From assembly GCF_000143415.4 (NCBI RefSeq), contig NW_003314302.1, positions 708,085 through 772,084 of the forward strand: 64,000 nucleotides of DNA, given 5' to 3'. Position numbers and translations under genes: made by a program. Under the pieces are notes generated by a model, which saw only the letters and a list, made by a program, of their open reading frames with translations, was not told the origin of the DNA and ran no database searches. This DNA is from Selaginella moellendorffii (lineage: Eukaryota; Streptophyta; Lycopodiopsida; Selaginellales; Selaginellaceae). Below, one piece after another: positions 36,359 to 44,994 of the stretch (position 1 is the stretch's first letter; each line of letters starts with the position of its first letter).

Positions 36359-36756
36359 AGAGAAAAAGCTAGTGAAAACAAAGAAGAGGCCTTAGACTGG
36401 TGTTGATTCAGATTGTGGAGAAAGGGAACAAGGCTAACCTATATATACTATAGGTTGATGAAGCTCCACCACTCTTGGATCGAGGACGGCCTAAATACAG
36501 CTGAGGTCGAGGAGGCGCTACATCATCATCAGGAATGTGGCTCGAGACTCAGGAATCGGGAAGTGTCTCGAGACTCAGGAATCGGGAAGTGTCTCGAAAG
36601 TCAGGAATAGGGAAGTGTCTCGAGACTCAGGAATCGGGAAGTGTCTCGAGAGTCAGGAATAGGGAAGTGTCTCGAGAGTCAGGAATGTGGTCTGCAGGTC
36701 AGGAATCCGGCGAGAGTCAGGAATGTGGCAAGAATTGGGGGATTCCTGACAGTCGT

Positions 36757-38448
36757 CGTCGTCTAGAGACTGCGAGAAACGCAAGGCGTTGAGCTTCAAA
36801 TCATTGGGCTTCTGGCCATCCTCCACACCCATTGAGTTTTGTAACTCCCCGTCATGGTACCTCCTCAGCACATCTACCCATTTGTCAAAAACAACTTTTG
36901 TCGCGAGTAGAATGTTATGGATGCTGAGTGTGTCATTGACCCCCAGTGTTTTCAAGAGAAGACTGGAGAATTCCTACAATGGAAATGGCGTGAGGCCACA
37001 TACTATGCCATATGCAACGAGGCTTACCTGCCAGGCGCTAGTTGCTAGTGCACGTCCTTGTCCTGGTTTTTGTGGCTTCTTCAGTTGAACCCAGAGCTTC
37101 CATGTTCGTGCCAATGTCTCGTGCAAACCCGATTTGTAGCACGTTTCTTGCTTGACATTCTGCGTGTGGGAGATGTATATGATAGATCGAAGGGGCGAGT
37201 TGCCTTTTATCAGGCGGACAACTCTTGTCTTGAAGACTTTCTTCACCTCCTCGCCCACCATAATATCCACAACTATCTCTTGCATCACCAAGCTAGAATG
37301 CTGCCTGGAGACGGCATAGAACCGGATGTTCTGATCGTCCAACACCTTCCTATTGATCAAGTCTGGAAACCTTGTCTCGCCCTTCATTGTTCGGTAGTAG
37401 GGGATCACGTCTGCAATGTCGGGTGTTACTGGACTTGCTAGCATCTTCTGCTTCAGTTTCTCCACCCACTCATCAGATACTAGCCTGTGGTTGTATTTGC
37501 TTTGGATGTCGATACGGCTCACGTCGATTGTATATACTTTGTTGGAATAGTAACAAGTACTATTATCTGCGACGATTTTTGCTGCCTCTTCTTGCTCTTT
37601 CTGCTCTTTGCGGCTCTTCTTTTTGGTGGGTGTAGTGTTCGAACCCGAGGCAATGGCATCACCGAGTAGCTTCTTTTTTGGAGCAGGAGAGTCGGACGTC
37701 GGCTTGAGCTTGACCACCCTTTTCTGCTTCGGGGTAGTTTCCAGATCGACCCCCTTCCCCTTCACTTCGTGAACTGGAGGCACTCTCAACGGCTCAATGT
37801 TGGAATATAGTTTTTGAACATTGCCGTAGGTGAGGTCCGTGGATTCCATGTGATCTTCATAGACTCGTAGCGTCTTTGAAATTGTGGGCCTCCTGGACAA
37901 CCTCTCCCTAGCTCCCTCTAGGAATTCCTCATAGCCGCTGCCCCCCTCCGGGAAGCCACTAGGATGTGCAAGGTGGATCTTGAAGGCGGACGCTGTCTCT
38001 ACCACAAGTGCCAGTCCATATTCTTGCATGGAACTGCATGGAGTGTCTGTCACTTGGATGAGGATCCCCATGCATTCTTTTCTCCCACCATCTGTGTTGT
38101 ACAGCCTCAGATCCTCGCCTTCCATCCCGAAAGTCCAACTGGTGAGCTCCTCCCCCTTCTCTGCATCCACATTGACAGTGGCTGGAAGAAGAACGCAATT
38201 CCTCGCCTGTTCAGAAATGCACAACAATTAGAGCTGACAGATGAAAAGCTAGCAGCTGGAAATAACGTGAGGCCACACGCCATTCACCACTGCATCAGAT
38301 GTCTTGAGGCTGCATCCTAAGATGGCGTGAGGCTACACGCCATCTGTAACCGGACTGCACTCGAGAGCCCAATCGGTGCATGCCAATGTTGCTACTGAAT
38401 GGCATGTGGCCTCATGCCATTTTCTACTTGGCCTAAAAGACTTACCAT
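36757..38448 (-). CDS. 5' part of the minus-strand transposon gene: ParB-like domain
   Basis: Exons are the ATG alone at the end of exon 1 (38446-38448, directly before a GTAAGT donor), 37028-38206, and 36757-36973 continuing at 31046 beyond gypsy B. The first 150 residues are unrecognised. A Lys-rich, nuclear-localisation-like stretch follows (PAPKKKLLG, TPTKKKSRKEQKE; about 37690-37570). Then comes a segment with YTIDVSRIDI, YNHR, DVIPYY, IRFYAVSRQHSS and ISHTQNVKQ. This matches the order and spacing of ParB/sulfiredoxin-like domains (helix after N-x-R, then the GxHR-type motif, here SRQHS). ParB-like domains bind DNA or act as nucleases or CTPases. In this copy the gene is cut by gypsy B, and the first intron (38207-38445) carries three palindromes. 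Confidence 0.5.
36974..37027 (-). other. 54-bp intron with an expanded palindrome
   Basis: Donor GTAAGC, palindrome with 5 extra bases in one arm (36985-37011), acceptor TTCCATTGTAG. Both flanking exons are open and joined in frame by removing it. Confidence 0.7.
38207..38445 (-). other. Leader intron of the minus-strand gene with three palindromes
   Basis: Donor GTAAGTCTTTT directly after an ATG, acceptor TTTCTGAACAG. Palindromes lie at 38262-38283, 38322-38343 and 38399-38420. Splicing places the ATG in frame with the ParB-like exon. The plus-strand gene has a similar leader with three palindromes (40023, 40121, 40191). Confidence 0.55.
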
Positions 38449-39441
38449 TTGAAGCCGAATGGAGGCGTGACAATCGAGGTCGGACTCGCTGGCGAATGTG
38501 CACTGTGTGTGCAGTGGATCTTAGCAGCAAGGCTACTCTGCCACTTACAGTTGGAGAGTGGTGCTGAAATCTCCCGGGACGCCAAGTGGGCTGCGTGTGG
38601 GTGGCGGAGTGGGCGGCGAAGTTACAAACTGGGTGTGTCTTGAAGTGGATGCCGATGCACACGAGCGCGATGCGAGCGCGAGTGGACGCCGATGCACACG
38701 AGAAACCTGTAGAGAAGGTAGATGAGCGCGAATGTGAGCGTGATCGCGAGTGGGAGCGCGATGCGAGCGCAAGTACGAAGCAAAATGCAAAACCTAACCT
38801 CACACGCGCGAAATGTCACGACGGTTGGTAATCCCGCCACGTCATCATTCCTCGGACTTGGGCGCCACCATTAATTTCTGGATCGCCGCGCGCATGCATG
38901 CACGTGAAATCCAAAAGAAATCCGCAACGTCATCATTCCTCGGACTGCATGCACGCAAAATCCAAAAGAAAGATCATGATTGGGATATCATTTAATACCC
39001 TCGCTATATTTATACCATGCATGATTGGATATTCCAAAGCATCTTGTATTTCCAAAAATGCCAGATGTTCAGCTAAATAAAGAATGGTATACAATGTCCT
39101 TCTTGATGACCTTGCAAAGAAGCATCTCGATCGGACACGACATGAGACCACACAAGCCTTACAATGTTTCAGGGGCATTTACCATAGATCCGACCGTTAT
39201 TTTGCTCCAAGATTCTACAGTTTGGTGTGCATTGACCTTTCCATCGACACTGCAAAGGGACATCACAATCAGATGCGGGATCACAAGAAACCAACTTCAC
39301 TAACTCTGGTTTCACCAAGATCTACGTAAGGAGTTATGAAATGAAAGGACCTCTCTATTGAAATGTGTTTATGGTCCTGACATATCAAAGGATTTTGCAT
39401 CAAGTTCTATATTTGCATGTTTATCAAGCTACTGAATTACT

Positions 39442-39457
39442 AAACCCTAAACCCTAA
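39442..39457 (+). promoter_or_regulatory. Double telo-box
   Basis: TAAACCCTAAACCCTAAA contains two overlapping AAACCCTAA words. In plant promoters, telo-boxes are bound by Myb/TRB-type factors. Two telomere units are too short to suggest an interstitial telomere. Confidence 0.5.
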
Positions 39458-39842
39458 ACATGTGGCAAATGCTGTGTGAAGAAAGATGCCCTTTCTGGGC
39501 AAATGCTGTAAGAGGCAGATGCCGAGTAGTTACACGGCGAATAATCTTGGCGCGGATGATGTGACAAAGTTCAACCTCCGACAGCAAAGTCTAGAAGCTA
39601 CTCAGTTTGAAATTTGTCAGAGGAATCATAAGATCTGGTTTGTCAGAGGATTTGATGTGACGTTCAAGCGTGTGTTATTTTTGAATTCTCAAACTCATTC
39701 CTAAGTCTATCATTTTTGTGCACCGTGTTCTTGGTTCCGCTGAGCGCAGTGAGCGCTGCTTGTGTAAGCGGCGTTGTGAGCTGTGGTTTATGCATCTACA
39801 AGCGGTTGCGGCATTGCGAGCGCCATTGCGAGCGGCAGTTTA

Positions 39843-39930
39843 TGCGAGTGGCAGTTTGTGCGAGCGGCGCCACGAGCAGTTGCGGTGTTGCGAGCGGCGC
39901 TACGAGTAGTTGCGGTGTTGCGAGCGGCAC
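39843..39930. repeat. Short GC-rich tandem repeat
   Basis: A unit of about 30 bp containing GCTACGAGTAGTTGCGGTGTTGC occurs at least twice (about 39868-39927), with related partial units before it. It belongs to the GC-rich flank of the intergenic region. Confidence 0.65.
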
Positions 39931-40294
39931 TGTCTTTGGTGTGGCTACCGCTTCCTCTTGATATTCGGCACTTGTGCTTCCTGGTATGTTCACCATGGAA
40001 TGGCTTAGGACCACATTTAGAAATGGCATGAGGCCACATGCCATCTTGGGCCCTTGCAATTTCATGGCTAGCGTATTGTCATGTATGTTTTTACTTGCCT
40101 GCAGCTGTGTGTATATCAAGATGGCATGAGGCCTCATGCCAATTTTGTGAATGCGAAATTTCACGTGGGTGTCAATAGCATGTTTGAATAATGGCATGTG
40201 GCCTCATGCTATTGAGGTTGTTTGGTATGTTATGATTTAGGCCATTCTCCAATCATTTTTTGTATGGTCTTAACTTCTTTTCTGCACTTTCAGA

Positions 40295-43200
40295 ATGGCC
40301 TTCAGGGTTGGGGAAAAGGTTTACATTTTGAATGGTGGGAAGAGAGTTGCAAAAGGGACCCTTGTGTCTATGGATCGGAACTTTGTTATACACTGTCAAA
40401 GGCTTGGGGAAGGCAATGCTGCTGTATCAGTAGAGACTGTCTTCGATGGGAATGTGGTCGCTATTAAACGAGGAGAGATAGTTGTCGGGGTAAATGTTTG
40501 TATTGCCTTGAAAAATCTTCAGAAGAAAGCAGATGTTGGGGACAGCGCAAGTGCGATGCATGTTCCCTCTGTGGATCTTAAGAACCGTGCTACATGGATT
40601 CAGGCAAAGGTGTTTCTAAACAACCCCGAGGGGGAGGTGGTAGCTGAGGGCTTAGCCACAGTTGTCGATCCAAGAGATGCGGTTGCTAATCAAGAATTGG
40701 GCTGGGATGATATTGGAGTTGCAATTTTAGAGGTTGTTGATATAGAAGAAAACAGTCTGACTATTGGAAGCATTGTGCGGTGGAAATTGAGGCACTTAGT
40801 GTTTGAGAATGTGAAGGATTCACAATCAAACACCACTACAACTGATGACAGAACATCTCTTCATGGGAAAAGAAAGTACACCTTCCTAAAGCGCAGCCAA
40901 AGGGATCTGAGCAACGAACCGAAAAGGCAGAAAATGGCGATGGAGGTTCGAATGGTCTCGACAGTTGCTTGTTGCAAGAGGAGGTGCTGTCAACATGCTG
41001 ATTGGGATGCTATTGAAGAGGAGAGAGCAAGATACAAGACATTGTCCTGGAAGGCAACTCGCAATTTTGTGTATGAGGCATTACAGTCATCTATTGATGC
41101 TTCAGAACATCAGGTGGGGGGCATGGTCTTCCAGAGGGGTTTGGTCTACATGAAGGCATGGAGAATCATTTATGGAGTCCCTCGAACCACATTCTACAGA
41201 ATCAAAACTGAGTTCGAGGAACAAAGGGTTCAATAGGCAGTCCATGGGAACGACGGTACGCACAAAACCAGGGGTCATATTGTATATGGAGAGGCAATCT
41301 TCAAGAGGTTTGTTGAGACATGTAGCGAGCAGCAACCACATAAAACCCGCCTCTTGGAAGATAGAACACGAGACACCCAACGAGTTCTCCCTTCCATGTA
41401 TACCAAGGGGGCCATATTGGAAGATGTGAATCGGGAACTCCAGAGTAATGGCTACAGGAAGCTGAGCCAATCTAGATTTAGTAGATTGTGGAGCAACAGG
41501 TTCAGGGATGTGAGTATAGGAAAGTACTCCAGCTTTTCAAAGTGTGACGAGTGCACTGCTATCAAAATGGCTTTGTCGAAGAATTCTTGCAGCGCTCAAG
41601 AGCGAGGGACGTTGGTTAGAAGGCGGCTCGACCACAACATTGAGCAGAGAAGCTGCAGGACTGTATATTATCATAACAGGATTCTGTCCATGGAGAGACC
41701 TGACTCTTACCTCTGCATCATCCACGACAAAATGGACAAGAAAAAGACGTGCTTACCTCGACTCAATCCTGCCCCCAAGGCAATCTCTTCATCCATGCAA
41801 CTGCCTATGTCTCTGTTTGGCATAATCGCTCATGGGCATGGTGCCCAGAACTATGGGAACTTCTTTGTACCTCTATGGGGTGGCGGGGGTGCAAACATGA
41901 TGATTGCGTCCCTAGCAAAACACTTAAGGTCTCTGCAAAGTGCGCAGACTGAGCTGAATGGTCAACCCTTGCATAAGGCCCTTGTCGATCGAACCCCATA
42001 CAGGGTTCAACTGGAGGAGGAGCAAAGGCTTGCAGTATTGCGTGGGGCCCCATGCCATCCTAGTGAATATGTTGGCCGTTAGATTGTAGGGTTATCACGT
42101 GAGGCCTCATGCCATTCCAACAAGGCTGGTCGCCCGGTGAATGCACAGCCTCATCCAAACGAAACAGAATCTCAAGGAAGTTCTTGCGGCCGATGTGGTC
42201 TTCCACCCCATCTTCTGCTCCAAATAGACAATGCTGGCAGTGAGAACAAAAACATGTACATCTTCGCGTACTTGGCGATGCTTGTTGCCAAAGGCATATT
42301 TGAAACGGTTACACTTGGCTTTCTCATGGTTGGGCACACTCATGAAGACATCGATGCCATGTTCAGTCACCTGGTAGAGTCCCTCCGGCGATCCAATGTC
42401 CTCATCCTCCCACAACTCTACGATGAATTCCAAAATTGCATCAAAGGCATTGTTGAAGCTGCACTTGTGACAGAGGTTCCAGACTTTAAGGGGTTTGTAA
42501 GAGGCTACATCAGGGACGGATCCGAAACACTGATTGGCCACTCCAAGCCTCTTCAGTTTCATTTCAGCATGCGTGACGGTGCTCCAGTGATGAGGTACAA
42601 GATGAGAGAATGGGACACAGTGTGGCTGCCAGTGGACGGCATTGAACTCTTCAAGAGAGATCCCATAACTGGGGAACCTATGATTCCTCAGGGTTCCCCA
42701 CGGCCGATGCACCCGGATGGACTTAAAGACCAGGAAAGTATAGTGGCCGGGATTAGACAGCATATTGCCTTCTGGAAGAGGGGGTTGGTTTTTGGTGGAG
42801 AATCCTATTTTAAGAGGTGCAAGCCTTTGCTCGAATACTGGGAGAAGATTATATCTGCTATCCAAAATGGGCCGGTTGTATATGAAGAATTGGAAGAGTC
42901 CTTTTGGCCAGAACCCAGAGCACCAGATAGTAGCGGAACAATGTCCTCTGGAAATGCAGTGACAGATAACGATGTTGAGGATCACTATTGTGGGCCGAGG
43001 AACAAGAAGCCAGATTCAGCATTCAATCCAGTACAGGTTTGCAAAGGAATGGTCGCGCTTGTCAGACCCAGTAATAAAAAACAAATGATATGGGTGGGGC
43101 GCTGCATCACTGATGCAGAGGAGGACGCAGAAACTAACTCCTTCAATGTAACTGTGGAGTGGTTCAAGCCAAGTTCCGGATATACGAAGGATTGCCTAGA

Positions 43201-43436
43201 AAAGAGATGGGTGCTGAATCCAAGGGATCCCAGCATGAGCATATCGGTGGATAATGTTGTGCATGGTTGGATGCGGAAGCAGAGTGCCACCATCACCTTG
43301 CCAGACCAAGCAAGAGATGCAGCAAGAGCATTCATAACCCGGGTTCAAGGTGAGATTCATTAATATTCCTTTACTAAGTTTCTAATGTATTTTATTTCAA
43401 GGTGAACAATCCGAATCTGAATCAGAGGAGGCGTGA
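40295..43436 (+). pseudogene. RNase-H-like (DUF7869-type) putative transposase, one in-frame stop
   Basis: Start ATG at 40295 directly follows a GCACTTTCAG acceptor of a leader intron. Exons are 40295-42034, 42125-43349 and 43402-43436, with introns 42035-42124 (two palindromes, removes a TAG) and 43350-43401. This gives about 1,000 codons. The N-terminal 200 residues contain two similar modules (VAKGTLVSMD... and VAEGLATVVDP...TIGSIVRWKL), resembling a DUF8039-like repeat. A Cys pair FSKCDEC lies near 41550. The core shows a first acidic strand YLCIIHDKMD (Asp at about 41726), a second LLLQIDNAGSENKN (Asp at 42227-42229) and a third FLMVGHTHEDIDAMF (acidic cluster about 42344-42355), the layout of an RNase-H-fold D-D-D/E enzyme. 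A C-terminal domain ends in an acidic tail. TAG at 41234-41236 interrupts this copy. Family names are from memory. Confidence 0.75.
42035..42124 (+). other. 90-bp intron of the transposase gene with two palindromes
   Basis: Donor GTATTG, palindromes at 42037-42058 (weak) and 42094-42115, acceptor CAACAAG. It holds the TAG at 42080-42082 and both sides are in the same frame. The donor position is less certain than the acceptor. Confidence 0.5.
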
Positions 43437-43604
43437 TGGCATGTGGCCTTACGCCATTCCTAGGTGAGATGATACAAATAACAAGTATAAATTCTTAGTT
43501 GTTCTAGCAAATCTTACTTAAAGTTCAAGGTGAACAAGCCGAATATGAATTCATCGGATTGTTATAACAAATTGCGAGGTGATGGCATGAGGCGATACGC
43601 CATT
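43381..43604 (+). repeat. Tandem duplication of the gene end with its palindrome
   Basis: The block beginning TTCAAGGTGAACAATCCGAA, with its palindrome, recurs at about 43526-43603 as TTCAAGGTGAACAAGCCGAA. An inverted third copy of this word lies at 44781-44808. The second copy no longer encodes the acidic tail. Confidence 0.65.
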
Positions 43605-44076
43605 TGAGAGTGGTAGCCATTCCTATATGAGGTGAGTGAAATATTTATTAGAAATACCTCATTCAATTGTGCACTTCTAAGTCTTGGTCCACTCAGTACT
43701 GTTTGCATGTTTCTATTTTAATTCTTTCTCTAAAATGTTATTTAGCATGTGGCTTCATGCCATTGCTCTCCACAATCATGCATTGAATTTTTCTATCCTT
43801 GCATAATACTTCTCCATATATATAACATGTGCGCACATGTGATATGGTTCATTAGGCCTGATATAGTGTGTGAGGTAAAACAAAGATGATGTGACATATG
43901 CATTTACCAATCACACGTGCATAAATCTAATAATATGGCATGTGGCCCATATTAATGGCACATAAACCCATATTGTGGGCTTACATGCTTTATGTACCAT
44001 CATTCCCTTGCAGCGTGTGTGTTGGTTTCCTTTTATAACACAACGAACTCCATATTTTAGGGTGAAGAGCGTTCTC

Positions 44077-44334
44077 ATGGCAAGCACAAAATCTGTAAGT
44101 GAGGCAGAAAAGGAGACGAAGAAGGAGATAGGTGAAGATGTAGAATATATAAGTCTTCCAAACTCCCCGTACTATACTCCAGGTGATCATTTTTCTGAAC
44201 AAACGGCAACATTAACAACTATCGAGAACGCCCCAGTAACGTCAGAGACAACAATCCAAAGCAAAACAACTGACCCGGAGAAGGATGATAGTACCGCTGA
44301 GAGTACCAAAAAGGAGGTGTCCACTAGCGCTTAG
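44077..44334 (+). CDS. Small Ser/Thr/Glu-rich open frame, unknown
   Basis: 85 codons from ATG at 44077 to TAG at 44334, rich in Thr, Ser, Glu and Lys. It is flanked on both sides by palindromes (43935 and 44342). It could be a separate small gene of the transposon, an alternative last exon of the transposase gene, or chance. An acceptor-like TATTTTAG lies just upstream (44060). Confidence 0.3.
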   Translation: MASTKSVSEAEKETKKEIGEDVEYISLPNSPYYTPGDHFSEQTATLTTIENAPVTSETTIQSKTTDPEKDDSTAESTKKEVSTSA

Positions 44335-44969
44335 GCTTATAATGGCGTGTGCCCTCATGCCATTTACTTGATCACCAAATACCTTTTTCCCTTTGCACTA
44401 GTATATCTTAATACCGGTCTAAGAAATAGAATGGCATGTGCCCTCAGGCCTTTTACTAAATCACCTTTGAAAGAAATGCAAGCCTCTATGTCGTAAAAAA
44501 AAGGTACTAGAGAAATTCCTTAATAATATGAATGTTATTTAGTTTCATGAAAATACACTAAGGGTCAAATGAGTTAAATGACTTCTCCAGACTAGCAATG
44601 CCTCTTGCTACACCTTCACAATTAGATTCGTTAGAAAAAGATAACATTGAATAATATCTAAATGTTCTCACCATTAAGTTATATGTCTGGCTAATAGGAA
44701 TGACGTTCATCTTGGAAAGCTCACCACACGCTCAATGAACAAACAAATAGTGTGTGCGCGCATGCCATCGCTCTTCTTTAGCTTCAGATTCGGCTTGTTC
44801 ACCTTGACAATGAGATTTATTATACAACCAGATGGACTCAGTCTAGACACAAAGTCACCGCGCTAGTCACCATGCCCCAGATATGTCTAGCCCCTGGACA
44901 AAAAAATATAATTTCACGTCATTTTCAAATACTTGAAAATTTGTACCTAGTCCCATTTTACTGAATAAA

Positions 44970-44994
44970 TCCCACTTTAACGAAATAGAGCTTG
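44970..44994. repeat. Right terminal inverted repeat
   Basis: Exact reverse complement of 26686-26710. Just inside it, on the minus strand, is TTATTCAGTAAA, which is also found inside the left end of the MITE at 52379. Confidence 0.9.

Larger units (their letters stand above)
31047..36751 (-). mobile_element. Ty3/gypsy chromodomain retrotransposon B, nearly intact
   Basis: LTRs 31047-31485 and 36313-36751 are each 439 bp, with ends TGTCA and TGACA (the 36313 copy starts TCTC), and by eye differ at about six positions. The target duplication GTCGT is exact (31042-31046 and 36752-36756). In sense order (right to left) come gag, protease, RT, RNase H, integrase and chromodomain. A purine-rich GAGGAGGGGGTGC lies next to the left LTR. 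Two nonsense codons interrupt pol. It sits inside an exon of the transposon's minus-strand gene and is the youngest insertion in the nest. Confidence 0.95.
38449..40294. promoter_or_regulatory. Shared intergenic region between the two divergent transposon genes
   Basis: The 1.8-kb gap holds GC-rich arrays of GCGAGCG-type words on both sides (38640-38800 and 39730-39950). It also has a tandem duplication with CGTCATCATTCCTCGGACT (38838-38859 and 38926-38946), a TATATTTATA box at 39005-39014, two telo-box words AAACCCTAA at 39442-39457 and the plus-gene leader. ACGT-core and telo-box words are known plant promoter elements. Which transcription start uses which element cannot be seen. No open frame here looks real. 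Confidence 0.5.
27073..44768. repeat. Family of about twenty 22-bp interspersed near-palindromes
   Basis: The consensus is arms ATGGCRTG and CAYGCCAT around a six-base centre, usually WGGCCW. Clear copies start at 27073, 28150, 28225, 29445, 29636, 29777, 36985, 38262, 38322, 38399, 40023, 40121, 40191, 42094, 43436, 43582, 43742 and 44342. Weaker ones are at 42037, 43935, 44431 and 44747. The copy at 28225-28246 is an exact palindrome with centre TGATCA. Two more copies lie in the MITE (52426 and 52600). I saw none in the retrotransposons or elsewhere in the window. They fall in introns, leaders, intergenic DNA, and in two cases inside coding sequence. Confidence 0.85.
26686..44994. mobile_element. 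18.3-kb DNA transposon with 25-bp TIRs, two divergent genes and palindrome array
   Basis: The termini are perfect inverted repeats of 25 bp, 26686-26710 and 44970-44994, beginning CAAGCTCTATTTCGTTAAAG. The element interrupts gypsy A pol. RNase H coding sequence ends at 44995 and integrase coding sequence resumes at 26685. Excising the element with one copy of the short duplication (TC, or GTCC if the TIR starts two bases in) rejoins pol in the correct frame. It contains a plus-strand transposase-like gene, a minus-strand multi-domain gene, some twenty 22-bp near-palindromes, and gypsy B inserted at 31047. Without gypsy B it is about 12.6 kb. I do not know a described plant superfamily with this TIR and gene set. 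Confidence 0.88.

Noticed and set aside
38333-38803. 156-codon minus frame upstream of the ParB-like gene
   Set aside because: Built on GCGAGCG-type repeats with Arg/Ser/His-rich noise. It crosses the donor that follows the likely start codon, so it is leader or promoter sequence.
39441-39458. Interstitial telomere
   Set aside because: Only two CCCTAAA units; better explained as promoter telo-boxes.
41234-41236. Intron to explain the TAG in the transposase
   Set aside because: Sequence on both sides is continuous and in the same frame with no good donor; a point mutation from CAG is simpler.
42107-42985. 292-codon minus-strand open frame
   Set aside because: It is the antisense of the transposase core, whose plus frame carries recognisable motifs.
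27073-44768. CRISPR-like array
   Set aside because: The 22-bp repeats are irregularly spaced by 50 bp to several kb, vary in sequence and lie in a plant transposon; there are no spacers or cas genes.
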